DNA from: Anaerolineae bacterium
GTDB lineage: Bacteria; Chloroflexota; Anaerolineae; JACIWR01
Length of the DNA: 12,541 nt
Reading direction: 5' to 3'
Assembly: GCA_021162125.1 (NCBI GenBank)
Contig: JAGGZG010000343.1
Coordinates: forward strand, 1 to 12,541
This document shows positions 6,048-12,541 of this stretch, piece after piece. Numbering within the stretch: the first letter of the stretch is position 1; every line of letters starts with the position of its first letter. The position numbers were made by a program, and so were the translations under genes. The notes beneath the pieces were generated by a model. It worked only from the letters and a program-made list of their open reading frames with translations. It did no database searches and had not been told where the DNA came from.

Positions 6048-6186
6048 ATATCAAGTATACCACGGAATGAGCGAGGCGGCAAATGGCATTGCGCTTGCCA
6101 ACTTTCACGCAAATCCGCACCACGACCATCCCACTCGCGCTCCGCCCGCCGCAATACACGTACAGCCGTACCCTCCCGCGGGTTCA

Positions 6187-9100
6187 TCAGGCCAAAGCGA
6201 TCTCCAGGGCGGCCTCCAGACTCAGGGGGGACTCGGTGGTCGAAGGGAGGCCCGGCACCGCGCTGCGTAACCGCTCCACGTCGGGATGGAGGTCACGGGT
6301 GCAGGCTGGGTGTTGGGCGACGAAGGCCAGCAACGCGGCCGCCTGCTCCGCCCGGCCCTCTCGCGCCAGCAGCGTTGCGACGCCTAACAATCCCTCCAAC
6401 AGCACGGGGATCGCCTGTACCCGGTGCGCCAGGCGCAGGGCGCGGCGCAGGCTCGTCCACGCCTCCGGGATGTGCCCGGCCTCGATCTGGGCCTTGCCCA
6501 GCCGGTTGAGGGTGAGCGCCGTGCGGCGCAGGTCGTCGGACTCAGCGGAGAGTTCGAGGCTCTCCCGGAAACGACGCTCGGCGGCGGCATAGTCACCCTG
6601 TTTGCAGTCCAGTGACCCCAGATTGTTGAGCAACCCGGCGATCATGGTGCGATAGTTGAACTCGCGGGCGATCTGGAGGCAACGCTCGTAGTAACGGCGG
6701 GCCTCATCCAGCCGGCCCTGGGAGTCGGCGATGACGCCCAGGTTGCCCAGCACGGCGGCCATGCCATAGCGATCCCCCAGGTCCTGCCGGATGCTCAAGC
6801 ATTCCAGATACAGGGCCTGGGCCGCGTCGGGGTCGCCCCCCTCGTCGAGCGCGATGCCCAGGTTGTTGAGCGCGAGCGCGATGCCAAAGGGAGCGCCCAA
6901 CTCGCGGTACAGGGCGAGACTCTCTTCGAAGTGGGCGCGGGCGGTCGCGTGCTCCCCTCGGATGGAGGCCACGATGCCCAGCGTGTTCAGGGCGCGGGCG
7001 ATGCCCGACTTGTCCCCCAGGCGGCGGTAGAGGTGCAACCCCCGCTGCAAGAAGGATTCTGCCCTCTCGTACTCCCCGCGCACGCGGGCCGCATCGCCCA
7101 GGTGGACCAGGAGGAGCGGGATGTACTCCCGGTCGTTGAGCCGCTGCGCAAGGGCCAGCCCGCGCTCCAGGGCTGCGTGGGCCGCTTCGCCCTCGCCGAC
7201 GCGGTGCAGGAACCAACCCCAATGCGCCAGGAGACGGCCCAGGAGCGATTCATCCTCTACGGCGGGACGCGCCTCGCAGGCCTTCACCGCCGCGCCAAAG
7301 AGCGCGACCCCGTCCTGATACCGCCCCTGCATCTCGTGGAAGAGATACAGGCTGTACGCCGACCTCTGGAGCACATCGGCGTCCCCGCGCTCTGTCGCCC
7401 ACTCCCAGGCGCGGCGCAGGTGCTCGATCTCGCTCTCGATGGCTTGCAGTGCGCTCTTTTGGTGCGGCCCCTGCAATGCCTCCTCCTGACGACGCAGGAA
7501 ATCGGCGTAATAGGCACAGAAGCGTTCCCGCGTGGCCTCCGCCTCCTGTGGCGACCGGTTCAGGCGTTCCTCGGCGTACCGTCGCAGGACGGCGTGCAAG
7601 AGATAGCGTCCGACGTGAGTCTCGCGCAGGAGACTCTTTTCCACCAGGACGGAGAGCGTGGCGCGGTGTGCGTCGGTGACGGCCAGGGCGGCGTCGAGGT
7701 CGAAGCTGCTGACAAAGAGGCCCAGGCGGCGAAAGGCTTGCTGCTCTTCAGAGTTCAAAAGTGACCAGGAATAATCGCAGACCGCCCGCAAACTGCGATG
7801 GCGGGGTGGGTAATCGTGCGCCGAGGCGGAGAGGGCGTCCAGCCCGCGTTCGACCTGCCGGGCGATCTCGGCGCACGAGTACTCGCCCGTCCAGGCAGCG
7901 GCCAGTTCGATGCCTAACGGCAGCCCCTCCAGCAGGCGGCAGAGACGCGCCACTTCCTCCATCTCGCCCTCCAGGGAACGCCGCATGGCACGACGTGCGC
8001 TTTGCACAAAGAGGGTCACCGCGCTGTAGGTCGCCTCGGCAGGGGCCTGACGGTCGGGATAGGGCAACCCTTTGACCTCGATCAGCCATTCCCAACGCAG
8101 GTTTAGCCGTTGGTGGGAGGTGACCATCACCTTGACCCCCGGTGCCTGCTGCAAGATTTTCAACACCAGCGAGACCGCCTGTTCGGTGTGGGAAGGGGTC
8201 AGCAGGTGCTCGAAATTGTCCAGCACCAGCAGCAGTTCCTTATCGCGCAAATAGGCAAGCAGTTGATCGGCGGCCGGCTCGTGGCCTGTGAGGCGCAGGC
8301 CCAAAGCCTCGGCGATGGCCGTTGCCAGCAGGTGCGGCTCTTCCAGGCCCGCCAGGGGGACGAAAAAGACGCCGTGCAGGAAAGCGCGTACCTGGTCTCG
8401 CGCAGCTCGCACGGCCAGGCGCGTCCTGCCCACTCCGCCCGGCCCGACGAGGGTCAGCAAGCGACAGGCGGCGTCGTTCAAGGCGCGGGCGATCTCGGTC
8501 AGCTCGGCGCCGCGCCCGACAAAGGGGGTAGGTTCCAGCGGCAGGTTGTGACGTGGCGCGGGGGCGTCGCGGATGCGCTCGTAGAGGGCGCGTGTCTCCG
8601 CCGAGGGCGGCACGCCCAGCTCCCTTTGCAAGATGCGGCGGCAGGTTTCGTATTGCGCCAGGGCGGCGGCACGCTGCCCGCTGCGGGCCAGGAAGCGCAT
8701 CAACTGGCGGTGGCCCTCCTCGCGCCAGGGGGCCAGGGCCAGCAGACGGGAGGCCAGGCGCACGCCTTCCTCGTCGTCGCCGCGCCGATGGTGGTAATCA
8801 ATCAGCGTTTGCAGGCTCTGGATGACGCGCTGTCGCCAGAACTCGCGCTCGCCCACCAGCCAGATATCGAATTCGGGACAGTCGGGGAAGCTCATCCCCT
8901 CCATCAGGTCGGCGCGGTAGAGGCGCACCGCCTCGGCCAGATCGGCGGGGCTGCCGTCCGCCATAAGGACTTCGAATTGGGCGGTGTCCGTCTGGCAGCG
9001 GTCGGAGAGAAGGAACCGGACGGTGTGCCGCGTCACCTCCAGGCAGCCGGGGAGGAGGCGGGTCAGGTTGTGCAGCACACGCCGCAGGTTGCCCAGGGCA

Positions 9101-9273
9101 CGGGACTCGCTCTTTTCCCCCCAGAACAGGCCGGCCAGGAGACGGCGGGCCACGGGCCGGCGCTGCAGGGCCAGGTAGCCCAGCAGCGCCAACGCCTTTT
9201 CCGACTCAAACCCATCGAGGGGAACACTATCGCGTTCCACTTGAATGAACCCGAACAGGCGCACGTAGAACAT
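6187..9273 (-). CDS. SARP/AfsR-type regulator: wHTH-BTAD-ATPase-TPR
   Basis: The protein has 1028 residues. Residues 1-93 form an OmpR-like winged helix (VRLFGFIQVE, then a KALALLGYLAL helix and NLRRVLHNL). Residues about 94-238 are a bacterial transcriptional activation domain ending in LQRELGVPPSAETRALYERI. A STAND-type ATPase follows, with FVGRGAEL (251-258), a Walker A-like GPGGVGRT (277-284) and Walker B LLLVLDNFEHLL (347-358). The last third, from about residue 660, is a run of tetratricopeptide repeats such as ALNTLGIVASIRGEHATARAHF. Proteins of this type activate nearby operons and are gated by nucleotide and TPR-bound partners. The invariant Walker A lysine is arginine here (R283, codon AGG). 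The ribosome binding site is weak (GGGG, 7 nt before ATG), and a palindrome ends 14 nt upstream. It is divergent from the small-protein operon that carries a SARP-like binding site. Confidence 0.9.
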   Translation of the reverse strand: MFYVRLFGFIQVERDSVPLDGFESEKALALLGYLALQRRPVARRLLAGLFWGEKSESRALGNLRRVLHNLTRLLPGCLEVTRHTVRFLLSDRCQTDTAQFEVLMADGSPADLAEAVRLYRADLMEGMSFPDCPEFDIWLVGEREFWRQRVIQSLQTLIDYHHRRGDDEEGVRLASRLLALAPWREEGHRQLMRFLARSGQRAAALAQYETCRRILQRELGVPPSAETRALYERIRDAPAPRHNLPLEPTPFVGRGAELTEIARALNDAACRLLTLVGPGGVGRTRLAVRAARDQVRAFLHGVFFVPLAGLEEPHLLATAIAEALGLRLTGHEPAADQLLAYLRDKELLLVLDNFEHLLTPSHTEQAVSLVLKILQQAPGVKVMVTSHQRLNLRWEWLIEVKGLPYPDRQAPAEATYSAVTLFVQSARRAMRRSLEGEMEEVARLCRLLEGLPLGIELAAAWTGEYSCAEIARQVERGLDALSASAHDYPPRHRSLRAVCDYSWSLLNSEEQQAFRRLGLFVSSFDLDAALAVTDAHRATLSVLVEKSLLRETHVGRYLLHAVLRRYAEERLNRSPQEAEATRERFCAYYADFLRRQEEALQGPHQKSALQAIESEIEHLRRAWEWATERGDADVLQRSAYSLYLFHEMQGRYQDGVALFGAAVKACEARPAVEDESLLGRLLAHWGWFLHRVGEGEAAHAALERGLALAQRLNDREYIPLLLVHLGDAARVRGEYERAESFLQRGLHLYRRLGDKSGIARALNTLGIVASIRGEHATARAHFEESLALYRELGAPFGIALALNNLGIALDEGGDPDAAQALYLECLSIRQDLGDRYGMAAVLGNLGVIADSQGRLDEARRYYERCLQIAREFNYRTMIAGLLNNLGSLDCKQGDYAAAERRFRESLELSAESDDLRRTALTLNRLGKAQIEAGHIPEAWTSLRRALRLAHRVQAIPVLLEGLLGVATLLAREGRAEQAAALLAFVAQHPACTRDLHPDVERLRSAVPGLPSTTESPLSLEAALEIALA

Positions 9274-9286
9274 GTCTCATCCCCGT

Positions 9287-9321
9287 AATCCTCCCGCAGG
9301 TTCAAAACCTGCGGGAGGATT
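9287..9321. repeat. Perfect 16-bp inverted repeat in the SARP leader
   Basis: The arms at 9287-9302 and 9306-9321 are exact complements around the 3-nt loop CAA. They contain CCTCCCGCAGGTT and its complement. In the minus-strand leader of the SARP gene the hairpin ends 14 nt before the start codon and includes a GGGAGG. It could be a dispersed genomic palindrome or a leader control element; it is not followed by a T-run on either strand. Confidence 0.75.
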
Positions 9322-9329
9322 GGTGCTGG

Positions 9330-9361
9330 CGAACGATTTACGAACGTTTGGCCGGTATCAT
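9330..9361 (+). promoter_or_regulatory. Candidate SARP binding site and promoter of the small-protein operon
   Basis: Direct heptamers CGAACGA (9330-9336) and CGAACGT (9341-9347) are separated by 4 bp, giving an 11-bp period. Exactly 8 bp after the second lies TATCAT (9356-9361), a 5-of-6 match to a -10 box. Known SARP sites are direct heptamers with 4-bp spacers, the last 8 bp from the -10, replacing the -35. Transcription would begin close to the start codon at 9368, so the message may have almost no leader. Confidence 0.55.
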
Positions 9362-9367
9362 GGCTAT

Positions 9368-9619
9368 ATGATGGCACAGATTTCCGAGAAATGCAAGTGG
9401 GGGGCCAAACGCCTGCACCCGCGATCTGACCGCGTATTTTTGCTGCGTTGCTGGCAGGAAAGCGGCGACCTGGGGGACAACGAGCAGATGCGCTGGCGCT
9501 TTTCGCTCGAAGAGGTCTCGCCGCAACGGTGGCGCCAGGGGTTCGTCGCCCTGGAAGACCTGCTGGCGTTTCTGCGCCGGGAGTTCGGAGGCGACCGGCA
9601 GCAGGACTCACCTGAATGA
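9368..9619 (+). CDS. Small conserved-looking hypothetical protein next to SARP
   Basis: The protein has 83 residues, with no signal peptide or membrane segment. It holds a compact pattern, VFLLRCWQESG (26-36), WRFSLEEVSPQRW (45-57) and GFVALEDLLAFLRREF (59-74). I remember similar short proteins beside SARP regulators in Chloroflexota, with FLLRCW, WRFSLEEV and GF-L--L-AFLR conserved, but I cannot name a family. The start is uncertain: two adjacent ATGs (9368, 9371) lack a clear Shine-Dalgarno sequence, and the frame is open back to 9272. I chose 9368 because the putative -10 box lies just upstream, which implies a nearly leaderless transcript. It is the first gene after the candidate SARP site, so it is probably under that regulator's control. 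Its function is unknown. Confidence 0.65.
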   Translation: MMAQISEKCKWGAKRLHPRSDRVFLLRCWQESGDLGDNEQMRWRFSLEEVSPQRWRQGFVALEDLLAFLRREFGGDRQQDSPE

Positions 9620-9804
9620 AGAAATGGAGGTATGATGATCAAATCCCATTATTCGCGCGCATTGACCGCCCTGGCAATCCTGGCAACAGAGCTGATCGTG
9701 GCTCTGGATCGTTGATGGGGCATCTGGCCGAGGTCGCTGCTCAAGATGACTACCCCCGGCAATTGGAAAAGATGGGCATTCTCGCCCGCAGTGATTCGCC
9801 GTAG
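9616..9804 (+). CDS. Overlapping 62-residue frame containing the likely 3' part of the small peptide gene
   Basis: The frame starts at an ATGA overlap with the preceding stop codon. Its first half, rich in Arg, Gly, Asn and Pro, looks like the wrong frame of the hydrophobic peptide that starts at 9632. Its second half (from about residue 33, LMGHLAEVAAQDDYPRQLEK) looks like real protein. It may be translated as given through coupling at the overlap, but I think it more likely that only the second half is authentic and belongs to the frame starting at 9632. No function is known. Confidence 0.3.
   Translation: MKKWRYDDQIPLFARIDRPGNPGNRADRGSGSLMGHLAEVAAQDDYPRQLEKMGILARSDSP
9632..9715 (+). CDS. 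Small hydrophobic peptide, probably the 5' part of a frameshifted gene
   Basis: This 27-residue frame has GGAGG directly before a double ATG. It encodes MMIKSHYSRALTALAILA followed by TELIVALDR, a basic N-terminus plus a hydrophobic helix like a signal anchor. It stops at TGA (9713-9715). At that point the -1 frame continues as SLMGHLAEVAAQDDYPRQLE and more, up to a TAG ending at 9804, which reads like genuine amphipathic protein. One missing base near 9712 would join the two into a single-pass membrane peptide of about 58 residues. This lies between the 83-residue protein and the large secreted protein, in the same direction. Whether it is a real gene, a pseudogene or chance is open. Confidence 0.35.
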   Translation: MMIKSHYSRALTALAILATELIVALDR

Positions 9805-9824
9805 GGGACGCGGAAGGAGTCATA

Positions 9825-12541
9825 ATGATGAAACTCTGGCATGTTCTTTTTGGCATTGTATTTGCGGGGACGCTGTTTCTGCTATCCTCCCCGTTGACAG
9901 CGCATTCGGGAGATGCGGTCGCCCTCCAAGAGGATTACCCGCAGCTGATTGCAATCACCGATGTGAACATAGACGATGCGCTCGATCCCGCATGGTTGAG
10001 CGGGGATGGGCAATGGGTTGCCTATCACCTGGATGTTGAGGATGATCTCTATTACTACAACGACCAGTGGTATCTTGCCGATGCCAGCGGGAACACGCCA
10101 CCACAACGGCTGTACGAGTACGAAGCGGGGCAAAAAGAAATCAAGATTGTGGACATCAGTGCGGATGGCCACACGATTCTTGCGACCTCATGGGGAGGCG
10201 GGTTTATGTACGTCAACGGGCACCATATTACCCCTTGTCAATACGACCCGGAAGGTGATGCGCTTTGCATGGCGGCATGGGGTACGCCCCGCATCAGTGG
10301 AGATGGCAAGACAGTTTATTTTGTTTCCCGCCAGAAATGGCAATGCGGGTCAAAGTGGACCGGCTCTCACTGGGAATGGGATTATACTTCTTGCAAGGTG
10401 AATCCTGATGAAATTCCAATCCTATGGAAAATGTCGTCCAATGGCACGGGCTTGACGATAGTATCAGACCAGGCCTCAGAAGACTTTTCTGGGGTTGTTG
10501 GTGTATCGAATGATGGTCGCGTTGTTTTGGTCGAATTAGTTTCTGGCGTGTCTGGGCAATATGATGCTGTACGCGATGGCCGCATTATTCGGCTTCCCAG
10601 AACCACGTGGCGGGATGTGCCCAATTTAAGCGCTGATGGCCGGTGGGTTGCCTACAACAGTAGTGATGGCACCGGGATATATCTGCTTGACCTTGACACT
10701 CAGGCGTCTACAATGGTTCCGTTCCCGCCTGATGAAGAAACCTGCTACCAAAATGGGATAAGCGAAGACGGCACATGGTTGCTTTTAGAATGTAGTAACG
10801 GCCGTCTTTGGCGAATGCGACGGGACGGTAGTGATCTGACCCCCATCTCGCCCTATGACGGGCCGCTCACTCCATCAGCCTGGCCGTATGCGCTTTCAAA
10901 CAACGGGTTTAGCGCGCTTTTCCAGCAGGACAACACGCTCTATGTGTGGAAGGGCGGGGTTTTCCCCGACTTGACCGTTCACGAGTTCACGTTGGACCCG
11001 GCCAGCGTCACATTTGACGGCTCGCGCTTTACCCTTCCGGTGGATGTGGTGGTGGAAAACAAGGGCGAGACAGGCGCATCTAACATCACCGTCCGCTTCA
11101 GCGACGGGCAAGGCTGGCACAGCGACCAGACCATCACCAGTTTGGGCGTCGGCGTAACCCAAACCCTGCACCTGGATTGGGACATCACCGACCGCTTACT
11201 TGCCGGGAACGGGCGAACCTCGCTCAATCTCACCGTCACCGCCGACCCCGACGACAATATCGCCGAACTCACCAACCTCAACAACGCCGCTTCCGACACC
11301 CTGAACCTGGACGCACGCCCGCGCATCACCGCCGTCAAGCCGGAGTACACCCTGGATAAAACCTACTTTCTCGACCGCACGGCGCTCGCCAACACCCTCA
11401 ACGTCCACGTGGACTGGAACGGCGACCTCCCCGGCAACGGCGATGCGCCTTACGGCGACGTGTACTTTGACCTGAACGGTGCGCAGTCCCGCGAGGACGG
11501 CTTGCAGTGGGGAGCCAAACACACCTACGACATGGGTGCCGACTTTCAGAGCAGTTTCGCCTGCGCCAACAACACCCTGCGGATTTGGGCAACCTACCCG
11601 GCAGGGGGCACGGAATTCCGCTCGCTGGAGACCACCATCCAGCCGACCGTCTTCCCCTGGCCGGATTGGGTGGAGTGGGCCATCCAGAACATCCCCGGTA
11701 GTGATGCCTCCTTCGAGGTGGAGGCGGAGCGTCCGCTGGTCAAATATACCTACGATTTCAAGTACCCGGAGCCGCCTTTCGAGGCCACCTGGAAGCCGCC
11801 CGATTGGGTGCCCTATCTGGGCGGCAAAAAGATTGGCATCCTGCCCACCCAGGCGGGAGCGGAGGCCGAGGCCAAGTCGGACGGCAGCGGCAGCGCGGAG
11901 GTCTCCGGCGAGACCGGCCTGGGGCTGGCGGCGGTGAACGTCGAGGGGCGCATCTATGGCAATGGGGAGACCAGGTTCGTCTGCGGCCAGAGTTTCGACC
12001 TGGAACGGGCCGAGTTGGGCCTGGAGATCAAGACGCCCATCGAAAAAGAGACCGGGTTGCTGGACCTCATCCCGGCCCTGACGGCTGCCGAAAAGTGGCC
12101 GGTGGTGGGGCGAATCATCAAGTGGGTGAACAACGTCGCCACGGTCAAGGGGACTTTTACCCCCAAGGTGAATGTGCTCAGCCAATTTGAAGAGCGCGAC
12201 GGCGAACTCAAGTTCAAACACGGCGAAGGGACCGGCGGAATTGATGTGAATGCTACGTTGTCCGTCGAGCCTTGCACTGGGCTGGTTGCCTCGGTAGAAG
12301 GCGGCGGGGAGCCGTATATTACCCTGCAAGTCCCGCCCGACCCTGGCTACCTGCAAAAGGTCGGCATCCAGGTCAAGTATGGCGCCAAGTTCTCCGCCTG
12401 GGCGTTTGAAGCCGCCTATGAGCGCAAGATTGACTGCTCCTACCCCGGCAGGTGCAGTGAGGTCGAAGATAAGGGCCTCCTTCTGGCCGCCGCCCCCGCC
12501 CCCGCCTGGCGACTCATCCCCCGCGATTACGCCGGCCCGCA
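9825..12541 (+). CDS. Secreted protein with TolB-like propeller repeats and CARDB domain (3' end outside window)
   Basis: The frame stays open for 905 codons to the window edge. The start ATG follows GGAAGGAG at 5-nt spacing, with a second ATG next to it. Residues 1-26 form a signal peptide (hydrophobic core about 7-22, likely cleavage after PLTA). Residues about 45-378 carry repeated short blades, LSGDGQWVAYHLD, ISADGHTILATS, ISGDGKTVYFVS, LSADGRWVAYNSSD and ISEDGTWLLLEC, which match TolB/WD40-like beta-propeller strands. Residues about 382-495 are a CARDB adhesion domain (PDLTVHEFTLDP, VVVENKGETGA, DPDDNIAELTNLNNA). The rest is beta-rich with no family I recognise, and the C-terminus is not in the window. 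It is probably an exported surface or matrix protein. It is the third frame of the operon behind the candidate SARP site. Codon use shifts from mixed AT-ending to strongly GC-ending near the propeller-CARDB boundary. Confidence 0.85.
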   Translation, partial: MMKLWHVLFGIVFAGTLFLLSSPLTAHSGDAVALQEDYPQLIAITDVNIDDALDPAWLSGDGQWVAYHLDVEDDLYYYNDQWYLADASGNTPPQRLYEYEAGQKEIKIVDISADGHTILATSWGGGFMYVNGHHITPCQYDPEGDALCMAAWGTPRISGDGKTVYFVSRQKWQCGSKWTGSHWEWDYTSCKVNPDEIPILWKMSSNGTGLTIVSDQASEDFSGVVGVSNDGRVVLVELVSGVSGQYDAVRDGRIIRLPRTTWRDVPNLSADGRWVAYNSSDGTGIYLLDLDTQASTMVPFPPDEETCYQNGISEDGTWLLLECSNGRLWRMRRDGSDLTPISPYDGPLTPSAWPYALSNNGFSALFQQDNTLYVWKGGVFPDLTVHEFTLDPASVTFDGSRFTLPVDVVVENKGETGASNITVRFSDGQGWHSDQTITSLGVGVTQTLHLDWDITDRLLAGNGRTSLNLTVTADPDDNIAELTNLNNAASDTLNLDARPRITAVKPEYTLDKTYFLDRTALANTLNVHVDWNGDLPGNGDAPYGDVYFDLNGAQSREDGLQWGAKHTYDMGADFQSSFACANNTLRIWATYPAGGTEFRSLETTIQPTVFPWPDWVEWAIQNIPGSDASFEVEAERPLVKYTYDFKYPEPPFEATWKPPDWVPYLGGKKIGILPTQAGAEAEAKSDGSGSAEVSGETGLGLAAVNVEGRIYGNGETRFVCGQSFDLERAELGLEIKTPIEKETGLLDLIPALTAAEKWPVVGRIIKWVNNVATVKGTFTPKVNVLSQFEERDGELKFKHGEGTGGIDVNATLSVEPCTGLVASVEGGGEPYITLQVPPDPGYLQKVGIQVKYGAKFSAWAFEAAYERKIDCSYPGRCSEVEDKGLLLAAAPAPAWRLIPRDYAGP

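Larger units (their letters stand above)
5425..6186. other. Gene-free, repeat-rich interval between the CRISPR genes and the SARP gene
   Basis: I see no credible coding region here. Open frames are short, lack ribosome binding sites and run through palindromes. Identified contents are the winged-helix leader hairpin and dyad, two mobile-element-like repeats and one isolated hairpin. The stretches 5489-5551, 5758-5887 and 6056-6186 show nothing I can name. No clear rho-independent terminator follows the SARP gene on the minus strand. Confidence 0.7.

Noticed and set aside
8110..9288. Plus-strand open frame of 392 codons
   Set aside because: It is antisense to the SARP DNA-binding, BTAD and ATPase regions and shows no domain of its own.
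11196..12356. Minus-strand open frame of 386 codons
   Set aside because: It is antisense to the open frame that encodes the signal-peptide, propeller and CARDB protein, which has strong internal evidence.

Overview
The window looks like a piece of a GC-rich bacterial chromosome, most likely from the Chloroflexota. This is an inference from the gene families: a P-loop/Csx3 fusion, an AfsR-type SARP-ATPase-TPR regulator, a TolB/CARDB surface protein and abundant palindromic intergenic repeats. No rRNA or other taxonomic marker is present. It has two functional halves separated by about 760 bp of gene-free, repeat-rich DNA.

Left half (1-5424), CRISPR accessory genes. A CARF-like protein of the Cas_NE0113 type (minus, cut by the window edge) diverges, across only 26 bp, from a 387-residue P-loop NTPase-Csx3 fusion (plus). 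Both families belong to cyclic-oligoadenylate signalling in type III CRISPR systems. The fusion appears to carry two Csx3-like repeats, and the known Csx3 catalytic residues are missing from the second. Convergent with it is a Cas3 with its domains in the order helicase then HD. Cas3 is preceded at 3 bp by a WYL-family regulator split by one in-frame amber codon. Upstream of that is a 67-residue winged-helix protein whose ribosome binding site lies inside a long hairpin. No cas10, cas1/2, Cascade genes or CRISPR array lie in the window, so the effector must be elsewhere or lost.

Middle (5425-6186). This stretch has no convincing gene. It holds the regulatory dyads of the winged-helix gene and two short non-coding elements with mobile-element hallmarks. 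One is about 153 bp with 16-bp terminal inverted repeats and a 5-bp flanking duplication. The other is 152 bp with imperfect terminal repeats beginning GTTACT/GTAACT and an 8-bp flanking duplication.

Right half (6187-12541), a SARP regulator and its probable target operon. The 1028-residue regulator (minus) has OmpR-like DNA-binding, BTAD, STAND-type ATPase and TPR regions. It diverges from a plus-strand set: an 83-residue small protein, a possibly frameshifted small membrane peptide, and a large secreted protein that runs off the window. The promoter of the plus-strand set carries two 7-bp direct repeats with an 11-bp period, placed 8 bp before a -10 box. That is the textbook architecture of a SARP binding site, so the regulator probably controls the neighbouring operon.
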